Positions 44,406 through 53,047 of a stretch of 64,000 nucleotides of DNA are shown here, piece after piece (the first letter of the stretch is position 1; each line of letters begins with the position of its first letter). A model generated the notes under the pieces. The model was not told the origin of the DNA and ran no database searches. It worked only from the letters and a program-made list of their open reading frames with translations. This stretch comes from Chloroflexota bacterium (GTDB lineage Bacteria; Chloroflexota; Anaerolineae; SpSt-313). The position numbers and the translations under genes are program-made. The stretch is from assembly GCA_029553955.1 (NCBI GenBank), contig JAKPJZ010000233.1:60607-124606 (forward strand), read 5' to 3'.

Positions 44406-45413
44406 GTGAAGACGAAGCTCGTCTGGGTCGCCGCGGCCGTGGCCGTGCTGTTGGCGGTCGCCACGGCGGCGCTGTGGTTGGTGGGCTCCCCCTCTTGGCC
44501 GTATCGGTTGGCCGTGACGCCGGCGCACGGGCTGCCGGCCGATAGCGTCATCGACGTTCAGGCTCGGCCGGCCGTCTCGCAGGTGCACCTGGGCGACGCC
44601 TTTGCCTACATGGTGGAGGTGCGCTACGACCCCGGCCGCGTGGCCGAGATCGACCGCACCAGCATCGACAAGGGGTTGGTGCTCAAGCCCTTCGAGGTGC
44701 GTGGCACGCGCGAGCGCGACCTCGACCTTGGCGGCGGCGTGCGCGCCTACCGGCGCGAGTATCAACTGCAACTGGTCAACGGCCAGGCCGGCCACCTCTA
44801 CGAGCTCCCCGGCCTGACGGTGCGCTACAAGCTCAAGAACTCGGAGGGCTTTTCCGACAGGGCGGTGACGCCCGAGCCGGTCTTTGTGGCCCCGCGCCTG
44901 CCCGCCGACGCGAGCACGCTCGAGCTGCGCCCGCCGACAGGCCGCGTCGTAGACCCCAGCCGGCGCACGCTGCCCTGGCTGCTGTGCGCGCTGGGCGTCG
45001 CCGTGGCCGGCGCGGCTGCAGCCGACCTGGCCTGGCGCTCGCTGCCGCAGTGGCGGGCATCGCGGCAAGAGCGGCGCCGGCTGGATGATGGCGACGCACT
45101 GGTGCAGAGCTATCGCGCCCTCTATGCCGGCGTCAGCGACGGCGCCGAACCCCGGCAGCTCGTCTACCGCATGGGGCATGTGCTGCGCCTCGTCTTGGCC
45201 CGCGAGGCCGGCGCCGGCTGGCTGGCCGAGCCGGATGCAGCGCAGGTGCCGGCCGAGATCAGGCCCGCGGTGACTGCCTTGCTCGAGCGGGAGCAGGGCC
45301 GCCGTGGGGCCGGCAGCGTGGCCAAGCACAACGCCGAGGAAGCCCTGGGCCAGTTGGAGATGATCCTCAGCTACTACTATGGCGCAGGGGAAGTGAAGGC
45401 ATGGCGGGGCTAG
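44406..45413 (+). CDS. Two-helix membrane protein (MxaA/BatD-like position)
   Basis: 335 residues from a GTG at 44406, after GAGGAGATGGGG. An N-terminal helix (about 7-28), an exported beta-rich domain (about 45-190: VSQVHLGDAFAYMVEV, YELPGLTVRYK), a second helix (about 195-213) and a cytoplasmic helical tail. The layout is that of BatD- or MxaA-like partners in MoxR/VWA systems; sequence evidence for the family is moderate, position is strong. It overlaps the VWA gene by 13 bp. Confidence 0.7.
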   Translation: MKTKLVWVAAAVAVLLAVATAALWLVGSPSWPYRLAVTPAHGLPADSVIDVQARPAVSQVHLGDAFAYMVEVRYDPGRVAEIDRTSIDKGLVLKPFEVRGTRERDLDLGGGVRAYRREYQLQLVNGQAGHLYELPGLTVRYKLKNSEGFSDRAVTPEPVFVAPRLPADASTLELRPPTGRVVDPSRRTLPWLLCALGVAVAGAAAADLAWRSLPQWRASRQERRRLDDGDALVQSYRALYAGVSDGAEPRQLVYRMGHVLRLVLAREAGAGWLAEPDAAQVPAEIRPAVTALLEREQGRRGAGSVAKHNAEEALGQLEMILSYYYGAGEVKAWRG

Positions 45414-46366
45414 GCCGGTTCCTCGCCTCCTGCCGGCTGGCGGCACCGGAGCGCCTGATCGTGGGGGCGGCGCTCACGTTGCTGATCATCTTTGTCCCGG
45501 TGCTCTTCAGGAAGCGAGGGCTCGCCTTCGACTGGGCGTTCTGGCGTGGCAGGGTGGCGCTCGCGGGCCCTGGGGTTTGGGCGCTGCGCGCCCTGGTCGC
45601 CGTGGCGTCGCTGCTCCTGGCGGCGTTCCTGGCCCAGCCCGAGGTCGAGACGCGCGAGCACATCCCGATCAGCGGCAAGCCGGTGATGGTTGTCGTCGAT
45701 GTTTCGGGCAGCATGGGCTATGCCAAAGGTGCCGGCGAGACGGTGTCGGGCTTTGAGCGCGCGCGCCAGGTCGCGTTCAGCCTGTTTGACCGTGACCTTG
45801 ACGCCGACCTCGGCCTCCTGCTCTACTCGAGCGAGAACTATATCGCGCGCTATTTTGCCTCGCGCAAGGAGCTGCTGCGTGACACGCTGGAGAATACCGC
45901 CGAGATCAGGGACATCTCCTACGGCACGCGCACGGGCGCGGCATTGGCTGAGGCGCGCCGCTTCTTCGCCGATCAGGTCGGCCTGCAGGATCGGGCGATC
46001 CTGCTCATTTCGGATCTGGAAGAGGGCCCTGGCGGCACCGCCCAGATCGCCAGCGAGATCGACGCCATCGTCAAAGCCGGCACCAAGCTCTACATCATCG
46101 TGATGGGCGACGGCACGCCGCTGGAGGTCGAGGAGGACGCGCGCCTCGCAGCGCTGCGCCGTCCTGAGATCACCATGGTGAGCATGAATGACGACTATGG
46201 CATCGACCAGATATGCCGTGAGATCGTCAGCATGGCCAGCTCGCCCATCCGCGAACGAGACGTCATCAGGCGCAAGAGCCTGGTGCCCTCACTGCTGCCG
46301 CCGGCCCTGGCGGCGCTCGCGCTGGCGCTCGTCCTTTCCGAGACCTGTCTACGTAAGATACCCTGA
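45401..46366 (+). CDS. VWA-domain membrane protein (MxaC/BatA-like)
   Basis: 321 residues. Two N-terminal helices (about 18-36 and 60-78), a VWA domain (about 90-275) with complete MIDAS DVSGSMG, and a C-terminal helix (about 297-315). The VWA domain binds a divalent metal and a protein partner. In MoxR/VWA systems the partner is usually the client enzyme or its chaperone. It corresponds to the mxaC position. Confidence 0.88.
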   Translation: MAGLGRFLASCRLAAPERLIVGAALTLLIIFVPVLFRKRGLAFDWAFWRGRVALAGPGVWALRALVAVASLLLAAFLAQPEVETREHIPISGKPVMVVVDVSGSMGYAKGAGETVSGFERARQVAFSLFDRDLDADLGLLLYSSENYIARYFASRKELLRDTLENTAEIRDISYGTRTGAALAEARRFFADQVGLQDRAILLISDLEEGPGGTAQIASEIDAIVKAGTKLYIIVMGDGTPLEVEEDARLAALRRPEITMVSMNDDYGIDQICREIVSMASSPIRERDVIRRKSLVPSLLPPALAALALALVLSETCLRKIP

Positions 46367-46388
46367 CTTGAAGATGCGGCGGGGCGTC

Positions 46389-46432
46389 GTAGCCTCGCCC
46401 CCCTTGGCCGCCGCAGGCGGCTTCGTGGGCGT
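46389..46432. repeat. 44-bp dispersed repeat, copy 1
   Basis: The stretch around CCCCCCTTGGCCGCCG and GGCGGCTTCGTGGGCGT is nearly identical to 51004-51047. It contains the hairpin GCCGCC/GGCGGC. It lies in the only sizeable gap between the VWA and TPR genes. Confidence 0.7.
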
Positions 46433-46471
46433 TTTCGTCGTGCGTTGTGCTCAATCGGGCATGGGGGATTG

Positions 46472-47065
46472 ATGAGGCAAGGTGAGATGGAAAAGATGAA
46501 AAGGACCCTGAGGGTGCTTTTCGGCCAGGCCGGCCCTTGGGCGGCTCAGTTCTGGCTCGACGTGGCCCTCTTGGCCCTGGCGGCGTTGTGCCTGGCTGCT
46601 GGGGTCGCTGTGCTGGCGCGGCCCGAATGGACACGGCGGGCCGACATTGCCGATTTCAACCAGGGCATCGCCGCCTATCAGGCTGCCCCGGCCCCCGGCG
46701 TCAGCCCCGCCGAGAAGGCGCGCCGCTATCTCGAAAAGGCCGTGAGCGGCAGTAAGGACCCGGCGCTCAAGGCATTGGCGCTCTACAACCTCGGGACCAC
46801 GACGGGGCGCGATGCGCTCGAGGACATCCGCACCGTGCGCGCCGCCTACGCGGCCGAGGGAAGGCAGGAAGACCCGAGCAACGTGACGCTCACCGCAGCG
46901 CGCCAGCAGGTCAGCGAGGCGATGGTCAAGCTGGCCGAGGCGGTGCGGCTCGACCCGAGCCTCGACGACGCCAAGTACAACCTGGAGCTGCTGGCGAGGG
47001 AGCCTGCCGAGCAGGAAATCTCGGGGCAGCGCTACGCCCCAGGCGAGGTCGACAAAGGATACTAG
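46472..47065 (+). CDS. Membrane-anchored TPR-like protein (MxaK-like position)
   Basis: 197 residues from the ATG at 46472; an ATG at 46487 after AAGGTGAG is an equally good start. One membrane helix lies at about 22-43. The rest is helical with TPR-like pairs (PAEKARRYLEKAV, ALKALALYNLGTTTG, LAEAVRLDPSLDDAKYNLELL). MxaK and BatC occupy this place in related loci and also consist of one helix plus TPR-like repeats. The stop touches the next start. Confidence 0.75.
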   Translation: MRQGEMEKMKRTLRVLFGQAGPWAAQFWLDVALLALAALCLAAGVAVLARPEWTRRADIADFNQGIAAYQAAPAPGVSPAEKARRYLEKAVSGSKDPALKALALYNLGTTTGRDALEDIRTVRAAYAAEGRQEDPSNVTLTAARQQVSEAMVKLAEAVRLDPSLDDAKYNLELLAREPAEQEISGQRYAPGEVDKGY

Positions 47066-48088
47066 ATGGTCTTTGAGAACCCTGCTGCGCTGTGGCTGCT
47101 GCCGGTGGCGCTGGCGTTGACAGCCGTGTTGGGCCTCTGGGGTTGGCTGGCCAAGGCCGGCGCTGCCAGGCTCTTCGGGCTGGACCTACGCCGCCTGGCC
47201 TGGCGGCATGTCGAAAAACACGTGCTGGCCGCGCTGTTGCTGGCGCTGGTGGTGCTCGCCCTGGCCTGGCCGGTGCTCCCCTCGGCGGCGCGCATCGAGC
47301 GCCGTGAGGGCGAGGTGGCGCTGCTCGTCGACGTGACGGCGAGCATGGGGGCCAGGCGCAGCCTCGACGAGCCGACCATGCTCGAGCGGACCAAGCCGCT
47401 GCTGCATGATATCGTCGACCGCATGGAGGCGCTGGGGGGCGTGCGCATCTCGCTTCTCGGCTGTACCAACATGGCGCGCTCGCATGTGCCCTTTGTGGGC
47501 CAGGAGGACTATTCGTACCTCCGGGCCAGCATCGACCGCGTCCTGGCCGTCAACTCGACGCCCGGCCAGGGCACCAGCCTGGGGCAGCCTGTCGTCGAAG
47601 CGATCGACAAGTTCACCCCCGGCGAGCCGGCCAAGCTGATCGTGCTGCTGAGCGACGGCGAGGCCTTTGTCGGCGTCTCGCGCGGCGTGCAGGGCTGCGA
47701 GCGCAGCGCCATCGAGGAGGCGGTGAGCCGGGCCACGGCTCAAGGGGTCAAAGTCATCACCGTCGGCGTCGGCGAGCGCAATGGGGCCTTGGCGCCCGTC
47801 TACGGCCCCGAAGGCGAGTTTAGCGGCGAGTATGCCCAGTTGCACGGCGAAGACCTGCGCTTCTACCTGGTGGAGGACGGCCTGCGCGAGCTCGCCGCGC
47901 GCACCGGCGGCCGCTACTTTGCCGAGCGCGACCGCGCCGCCCTCAGCAACTATGTCGCGCAGAACCTCGCCAACACCACCATGGTCGAGGTGGGCGAAGA
48001 GCGCCGCGCCGACCGGCCCATCGCCGATTGGTTCCTCCTCGCCGCGCTGCCGCTGTGGGCGCTGCTGGCCCAGCGACATTTGGTGTAG
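47066..48088 (+). CDS. VWA-domain membrane protein (MxaL/BatB-like)
   Basis: 340 residues, starting directly after the preceding stop. Two N-terminal helices (about 9-28 and 51-71), a VWA domain (about 85-310) with MIDAS DVTASMG, in which Thr takes the place of the usual first Ser, and a C-terminal helix at about 315-335. It completes the R-S-A-C-K-L order. In methanol oxidisers mxaA, mxaK and mxaL are needed for calcium insertion into methanol dehydrogenase; whether metal insertion occurs here is an inference. Confidence 0.88.
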   Translation: MVFENPAALWLLPVALALTAVLGLWGWLAKAGAARLFGLDLRRLAWRHVEKHVLAALLLALVVLALAWPVLPSAARIERREGEVALLVDVTASMGARRSLDEPTMLERTKPLLHDIVDRMEALGGVRISLLGCTNMARSHVPFVGQEDYSYLRASIDRVLAVNSTPGQGTSLGQPVVEAIDKFTPGEPAKLIVLLSDGEAFVGVSRGVQGCERSAIEEAVSRATAQGVKVITVGVGERNGALAPVYGPEGEFSGEYAQLHGEDLRFYLVEDGLRELAARTGGRYFAERDRAALSNYVAQNLANTTMVEVGEERRADRPIADWFLLAALPLWALLAQRHLV

Positions 48089-48194
48089 GCTGCGCTCACG
48101 ACAGAGGATGCTGTGGCCGGCGAGCGCCCTCCGGCCACTGACAGCCTCGGTGAGCAACCGGCCGCGCCGGCTCGTTGGCAAGGACTAGATGCCA

Positions 48195-48263
48195 ATAGCT
48201 CTCTTTAGCTACCAAACATGGCTCTACTGGACGGTGACTGCAGGGTCGAATGGGCGGTATAAT
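48195..48263 (+). promoter_or_regulatory. Shared selenoprotein-unit promoter, copy C
   Basis: ATAG at 48195, TACCAAACATGGCTC at 48210 (15 bp later, the most diverged copy), -10 TATAAT at 48258-48263. A 7-bp dyad CTTTGTG/CACAAAG follows at 48266-48272 and 48281-48287. About 110 bp of leader separate it from the start codon. Confidence 0.72.
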
Positions 48264-48374
48264 AACTTTGTGCGGGACTTCACAAAGTGCACGGAGGAGG
48301 TGGATAGGGACGCAATCCTTGGCCACAATGTCGTTCGTCACGATGGTGTGTCTCAAAGGAAGGAAGGAGAAGCC

Positions 48375-50210
48375 ATGAGGAGGTCACAGTATGCGCTCGT
48401 GGCGGGACTGCTGCTGACCAGTATCCTGGTCGCCTGCAGCCCGGCTGCGACGCCAACGCCGGTGCCGCCGCCACCCACGGCCGCCCCGGCCCTGCCCACG
48501 ACCGCGCCGGCCGCTGCGCCGGCTACGGGTGAGACCGCTGTGAACTGGGAGCTGGTCAACCCCGAAGGCATCGTCAAGCAGGAAAAGGTCGAGGTCAACG
48601 CACACCCTGCCTCGCTGGAGGGCAAGACCATCGCCCTGCGCTGGAACGGCAAGCAGAACGGCGACAATTTCCTCAACCGCCTGGCCGAGCTGCTCACCGA
48701 GCAGGTCAAGGGCGTCAAACTCGTCAAGCTCTACGAAACCGACCCCTGGATGAACATCAGCCTGGGGCCACCGTATGGCTCGCCCGATGATGCCATCAAG
48801 GCAGCCAAGAAGATCAAGGACGAGTACAAGGCGGATCTGGTCATCGCCTCGCAAGCTGATTGAGGATCCTGCACATCGTGGCTTGTCCACGATATGGTGG
48901 AAGTTGAGAAGGCCGGTATCCCCGTTGTTCTGGTCACCACGACCGAGTTCGAAGGCCTGGCGAAGAGCTCGGCAGCGAGCTTTGGCGTCGAGGACCTCTG
49001 CATGGTCCCCGTTCCCCATCCCATCGGCATGATCCCGCTGGAAGAAGTGAGGGCCAAGGTCGACGCTGCCTTCCCCGAGATCCTCAAGGCCGCGACGGAG
49101 TGGAAGCCGCAGGCGAGCGGGTCTGTGCAGGCTCGGGAGCCCTACCCCGCCGAGACCCTCGAGATCCAGGGTACGGTCGACGACGTCGTTAACGTGTACT
49201 ATGAGAAGGGCTGGACCGACGGCCTGCCCATCATCCCGCCCACCACAGAGCGTGTGGCCGAGATGCTCAAGGGCACCACGCGCAAGCCTGATGAGATCAT
49301 CGGCAAAGTGCCCCCGCGCAACGGCATCCTCACGGTGGAAGTGGTTGCGGCCAACGCCGTCATGGCTGGCTGCAAGCCCGAGTACATGCCCGTGATCATT
49401 GCCGCCTGGGAGGCCATGCTCGAGACCAGCCATGGCTGGCAGGCGCAGACCACCACGACCAACCCGGTCGCCCCACTGGTGGTGGTGAACGGGCCTATCG
49501 TCAAGGAGCTGGGCATCCAGTACTCGACGGGCGCCTTGGGCGGCGGCCCTGGCTTCCAGCCCAACGTCACCATCGGCCGCGCCGTCAACCTGATCGGCGA
49601 CATCGTGGGTGGGTCCAAGCCCCCCGAGGGCGACAAGACGACCCTGGGCCAGACGGCCAACATCATCGCGATGGTGCTCGGGGAAAACGAGGAAGCGAAC
49701 CCCTGGACAACGCTGGCTGAGGACGAGGGCTTTGACCGCAACGCGAGCATCGTCACCGTCTTTGGCGCCAGGTCGCGCGTCAACTTCAACCTCCATGACT
49801 CCAAGACGGGCGAAGACCTCATGAGGGTTTTTGCCGACACCATGGCCTCGGCCGGCATGATGGCTGAGAACATGAAGCCCTGCTCGCCGGCGAACAAGGA
49901 AGTGCTGGTCCTGAGCCCGGAGCACGTGGCGCAGCTCGCCAACGAGGGCTGGACGAAGGAGACCGTCAGAACGTTCCTGTGGGAGCATACGCGCGTTTCG
50001 GTCGAGGCGCTGCAGCTCAGGTTCTCGGCCAACCCGAAGAAGGTGGACGTCCAGCTCGAGTGCTACGAGGACTACAAGAGCTGGGACGGCATCCCGCTGG
50101 TCCGCAAGCCAGAGGACCTGGCCATCTTTGTGTCGGGTGGGCCTGGCAAGCACTCGGTCTACTTTAGCACCAACGGCTATGCGCCGGTCGCGAAGGAGAT
50201 CAAGAAGTAG
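48375..50210 (+). CDS. UGSC-family selenoprotein C: lipoprotein with C-terminal module (TGA at 48861-48863 read as Sec)
   Basis: 611 residues with selenocysteine at 163. The ATG at 48375 follows AGGAAGGAG. Lipobox ILVAC (Cys21), then a Pro/Thr/Ala linker longer than in A and B. Redox centre QAD-U-GSCTSWLV (U163, C166); the position two before Sec is Ala. The C-terminal module (about 270-611) has KGWTDGLPIIPPT, VNAVMAGCKPEYMPV and VSGGPGKHSVY. The frame is open on both sides of the TGA, and the module downstream aligns with A and B. It has its own promoter and is followed by a terminator hairpin and the decayed copy of the module. Confidence 0.9.
48861..48900 (+). promoter_or_regulatory. Sec codon and SECIS-like hairpin C
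   Basis: TGA at 48861; perfect 7-bp stem ATCGTGG/CCACGAT (48875-48893) with a CTTGT loop starting 21 nt after the codon start. The stem sequence differs completely from A, B and D although the structure remains, which suggests selection on the hairpin. Confidence 0.75.
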
Positions 50211-50287
50211 GCCCGAGCGCAGGCGGCCTCGCGCGGTTCGGCTCCTGGCTGGTGCTGATGCAAGAGATCAACCCAATAGTCGCACCC

Positions 50288-50330
50288 TCCAGAGCTCCCT
50301 GGCTGTGCCTGCGCACGGCCAGGGAGCTGT
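50288..50330 (+). terminator. Terminator-like hairpin after selenoprotein C
   Basis: AGCTCCCTGGC and GCCAGGGAGCT pair across about 14 nt. There is no T-run. It lies 80 bp after the stop codon and directly before the decayed module copy. Confidence 0.55.
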
Positions 50331-50335
50331 GCTAG

Positions 50336-50740
50336 GGCTGGCAGCTGGGCACGCCAATCATCCCGCCGCCGGAGCGTGTCAGGGAGATGCTGGCCGCCAC
50401 CAGCCACAAGCCCGATGAGGTCATCGGCTATGTCACACCGCACATGGGCGCGCTGACGGTCGAGCTGGCGGCCGTGCATGCGGTGATGAATGGGGGCAAG
50501 CCCGAGCTCATCGATACCGGCAAGGCCAAGGGCGTGCCCGACTGGGTGCTCCAGACCACCGACCCCGAGGCCATGATCCCTGTGCCCTTTATCGATCACC
50601 TGATGATCCTGATCTCGGGTGGCACGGGCGAGAAGAGCATGCTGGTGCCGGTGTGGGGCGCTACCGCGAAGGTGATGAGCCAGGAGGTCAGGCTGCCGTC
50701 GAATTGGGAGCGGCTGCTCGCACAGGCCCGTGAGACCTGA
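50336..50740 (+). pseudogene. Decayed UGSC-associated module with an internal deletion
   Basis: From 50336 the frame reads GWQLGTPIIPPPERVREML, matching the GW..GLPIxPPT start of the module, right after an in-frame TAG at 50333. It continues to VHAVMNGGKPEL, then jumps directly to DTGKAKGVPDWVLQTTDP, which in the 36130-37476 paralogue lies about 200 residues further on. It ends with ISGGTGEKSM and NWERLLAQ. No signal peptide or start codon precedes it. It is a remnant of a module-only gene that once followed selenoprotein C. Confidence 0.8.
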
Positions 50741-50766
50741 CAGGTTTTCGAAAACCTGTCAGGTCT
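50733..50766. repeat. Perfect 34-bp palindrome
   Basis: AGACCTGACAGGTTTTC and its complement abut with no loop. It overlaps the last codon of the decayed gene. The core GAGACCTGACA is shared with the outer arms of the element at 33575-33937 and the hairpin at 55165-55209. Confidence 0.75.
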
Positions 50767-50784
50767 GTTCGGGCCATCCAGTCC

Positions 50785-50852
50785 ATAGTACCTTATTGTT
50801 ACCAGAATGGCCCCGTTGGGCGATGGTCTGCGGGGGAGAGCGGCGGTATAAT
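50785..50852 (+). promoter_or_regulatory. Shared selenoprotein-unit promoter, copy D
   Basis: ATAG at 50785, TACCAGAATGGCCCC at 50800 (15 bp later), -10 TATAAT at 50847-50852. A dyad GTGCGC/GCGCAC (50859-50864, 50875-50880) follows. A leader of about 290 bp, containing the repeat at 51004-51047, precedes the rhodanese-like gene. Confidence 0.75.
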
Positions 50853-51003
50853 GGGACTGTGCGCGTGGCTCCTGGCGCACACGCGAGTGGCGAGCGCGCC
50901 TGCAGGCAGGCATCCGCCGCGCGCCGCTCGTTTACGAGGGGCGTTCGGGATATCGGCCGCGCGAGGCTGTCTATCCCCTGGCGTGGGTGGTGTCTGCATA
51001 CCC

Positions 51004-51047
51004 GTAGCATTGCCCCCCTTGGCCGCCGTAGGCGGCTTCGTGGGCGT
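51004..51047. repeat. 44-bp dispersed repeat, copy 2
   Basis: Nearly identical to 46389-46432 (a few substitutions). It lies in the leader between promoter D and the rhodanese-like gene. The stretch 50853-51148 otherwise holds no gene that I can support. Confidence 0.7.
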
Positions 51048-51148
51048 CGCACGTGGCCAGACTGACGGCATCACGTGGCAGACGGGCGCAAGGCCACGGG
51101 CTACGGCGGCCTACTGACACGGCCTGATCACAGCAGTTGGAGGGAAGT

Positions 51149-51670
51149 GTGAAGAGGTTCAAAGGTACATGCATCGTGCTGGCTGCGCTGGCGCTCGTGG
51201 TGACTGTGGCAGCCTGCGCGCCGGCCCCTGCGGCAAGCCCGACGGTGGCGCCGGCAACGGCCGCCGTCCCGACTGAAGAGCCGACCCCGGCCGGCCTGCC
51301 GGTGCCGACCATGCAGGCCAAGGCGCCCACCAAGGAAGAAGATCTCCAAAAGATCTCGCCCGAAGAGCTCTTGACCCTGATCGAGGGCAAGGCCGATCTG
51401 GTAGTAGTCGACAACCAGCCCAAGGGCGCCTACGACCTCGGTCACGTGCCTGGGGCGGTCAACTTTCCCTGGGCCATGGAGATCACCGACCCGGGCGACC
51501 TGCCCAAAGACAAGCTGCTCGTGCTCTACTGCGCCTGCCAGCATGAAGAGGACGCTATCTTTGTGTCCATGGAGTTGATCACCAAGTTCGGCTACAAGAA
51601 GATCATGCTGCTCGATGGCGGCTGGCTCAAGTGGACCGAGCTTGGCCTGCCGGTGGAAAAGGGAGAGTGA
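51149..51670 (+). CDS. Rhodanese-like lipoprotein
   Basis: 173 residues from a GTG at 51149, after GGAGGGAA. Signal peptide with lipobox VAAC (Cys23), a Pro/Thr/Ala linker, then a rhodanese-like domain (about 65-170) with VVVDNQPKGAYDLGHVPGAVNFP and LLDGGWLKWTELGLPV. The active-site loop reads YCACQHEEDA instead of the usual Cys plus a basic loop, so the position is Cys-rich and acidic; classic thiosulfate sulfurtransferase activity is doubtful. It lies 5 bp before selenoprotein D and shares its promoter. It may carry sulfur or selenium, or act as a thiol partner of the selenoprotein. Confidence 0.85.
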   Translation: MKRFKGTCIVLAALALVVTVAACAPAPAASPTVAPATAAVPTEEPTPAGLPVPTMQAKAPTKEEDLQKISPEELLTLIEGKADLVVVDNQPKGAYDLGHVPGAVNFPWAMEITDPGDLPKDKLLVLYCACQHEEDAIFVSMELITKFGYKKIMLLDGGWLKWTELGLPVEKGE

Positions 51671-51675
51671 GGCAG

Positions 51676-52302
51676 ATGAAAAAGCTGCTGACGGCGCTCC
51701 TGGTGGCCTCGGTGCTCGTGACCGCGCTTGCAGCCTGCGCGCCGGCGGCCCCGAAAGCGTCGAGCGGAATCGAGAAGGTGGGCGCGGTCACGCTCAACCC
51801 ACACCCGGCGAGCCTCGACGGCAAGACCGTCGTGCTGCGCTGGAACGGCAAGCCCAATGGCGACAAGCTCCTGACTCGTGTGGGCGAGTTGCTCAGCGAG
51901 CAGTTCAAGGATGTCAAGATCGTCAAGATGTGGGAGGTCGATCCCGGTACTGCGGCGAGCTCCGATGATGCCGCAGTGAGCGCCCAGTTCGTCGACAAGA
52001 TCGTGGCGCAGAAACCTGATCTGGTGATCGCCTCGCAATGCGATTGAGGGCACTGCACTTCATGGCTGGTCGTTGACCAGCTCAGGGTCGAACAGAAGGG
52101 CATCCCGACGGTTACCATCGCTACCGACGCCTTCGAAAAGCTTGCCAAGACGACGCTGGAGGAGCAGGGTGTTGCCGATCTGGCGTTGGTGGTCGTGGCG
52201 CACCCTATCGCCGGGCACGACCAGGCCGGCGTCAACAAGAAGGCCGAAGCGGCATTCGCTGACATCGTCAAGGCCGCCACCGAGTGGCAGCCGGGCAAGT
52301 AG
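51676..52302 (+). CDS. Short UGSC-family selenoprotein D with UGHC centre (TGA at 52045-52047 read as Sec)
   Basis: 208 residues with selenocysteine at 124. Start ATG at 51676 after GTGAGGCAG. Lipobox LAAC (Cys21). The redox centre is QCD-U-GHCTSWLV, so His replaces the Ser of UGSC, while the preceding C-x-U is kept as in A. The frame ends at TAG 52300 after EWQPGK, exactly where the UGSC domain of A-C ends (EWKP). It is thus a stand-alone domain without the C-terminal module. Without readthrough the product would lose its redox centre and 85 residues. It is sandwiched between a rhodanese-like lipoprotein and a MauE/DoxX-like membrane protein, suggesting an electron or thiol relay. Confidence 0.88.
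52045..52085 (+). promoter_or_regulatory. Sec codon and SECIS-like hairpin D
   Basis: TGA at 52045; 7-bp stem GCTGGTC/GACCAGC (52065-52081) with GTT loop starting 27 nt after the codon start, as in B. Confidence 0.75.
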
Positions 52303-52314
52303 GGGAGGCAGAGC

Positions 52315-52851
52315 ATGTTCAAGGCGTTGACGGCTGCGCCGGCGAAGCGTGGCGGACTGTGGGCTATTGTCGATAACCCGTATGTGATCATCGTTTGCCG
52401 TCTGATCCTGGCAGCGATCTTCCTGGTCTCGTCGTACGGCAAGCTGGTCGATATCGAGCGCTACTCGGTCGATGCGGTGTACAACTTTGGCATCCTGCCG
52501 GTGGCGCCGGTGAACCTGGCGCGCTTCTTTGGGCTGATCATGCCCTTCATCGAGCTGCTGTGCGGCCTGGGCTTGCTGGGCGGCGTCCTGACCCGCATCT
52601 CGGCCCTCGGCATAAGCCTCATGAGCCTCGCCTTCTTCATCTCCAAGGCAATCGTCCTCAGCCAGGGGCGCAGCATCGAGTGCGGTTGCTTCGGCGCCGT
52701 GGTCGATACCCTGGCTTCGGTGACGATCTACATGGACGTGCCGATGATGATCCTGGGGCTGATCATCATGTTCTCCAACGCGCGGCATTGGCTGGCCATC
52801 GGCGCCTTCCTGCCGCAGGCGTGGAAAGACAAGCTGAACCTGATCTGGTAG
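52315..52851 (+). CDS. MauE/DoxX-family membrane protein
   Basis: 178 residues. Four membrane helices (about 24-42, 68-90, 93-113, 128-150). The cytoplasm- or surface-facing motif ECGCFG is typical of the MauE/DoxX group, where paired cysteines pass electrons across the membrane to exported thiol proteins. The start follows GGGGAGGCAGAGC. It lies 12 bp after selenoprotein D, and a supply of reducing equivalents to the Sec centre is the simplest reading of the context. Confidence 0.85.
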   Translation: MFKALTAAPAKRGGLWAIVDNPYVIIVCRLILAAIFLVSSYGKLVDIERYSVDAVYNFGILPVAPVNLARFFGLIMPFIELLCGLGLLGGVLTRISALGISLMSLAFFISKAIVLSQGRSIECGCFGAVVDTLASVTIYMDVPMMILGLIIMFSNARHWLAIGAFLPQAWKDKLNLIW

Positions 52852-52866
52852 TCTGAGATTCTGTGG

Positions 52867-52904
52867 TATAATGATGGGCCTCCGGCTCGCAATGCCGGAG
52901 GCCC
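52867..52904 (+). promoter_or_regulatory. tRNA-Sec promoter and leader hairpin
   Basis: A -10 TATAAT at 52867-52872 is followed by a perfect 11-bp stem GGGCCTCCGGC/GCCGGAGGCCC (52876-52904, 7-nt loop) that ends four bases before the mature tRNA. The hairpin starts about where transcription should begin. It may guide 5' processing or end read-through from the MauE-like gene. Confidence 0.65.
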
Positions 52905-52908
52905 TCTC

Positions 52909-53004
52909 GGGGGTGGTTGAGTCCTGGTGGGCTCCGCGGTCTTCAAAACCGTCTGTGGCGGCGTTCCAGCGTTGCCAGGTGGGTTCGACTCCCATCCACT
53001 CCCG
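52909..53004 (+). tRNA. selC: tRNA-Sec (anticodon TCA)
   Basis: About 96 nt. The acceptor stem is eight pairs long (GGGGGTGG at 52909 with CCACTCCC at 52996-53003), as in bacterial tRNA-Sec, and the discriminator is G. The anticodon stem GCGGT/ACCGT encloses CTTCAAA with TCA at 52943-52945. A long variable arm and a T-arm GGTGGGTTCGACTCCCATC complete it. The final A of CCA is not encoded. It reads UGA and supports the selenocysteine interpretation of the four in-frame TGA codons. Confidence 0.95.
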
Positions 53005-53047
53005 CCTATTGCGAGCAAAGCTTCGTCGCCGACTGACGACGACATGC

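Noticed and set aside
46188..46472. Open frame overlapping the dispersed 44-bp repeat
   Set aside because: It runs out of phase through the end of the VWA gene and the repeat; the matching frame at 51004 is equally unsupported.
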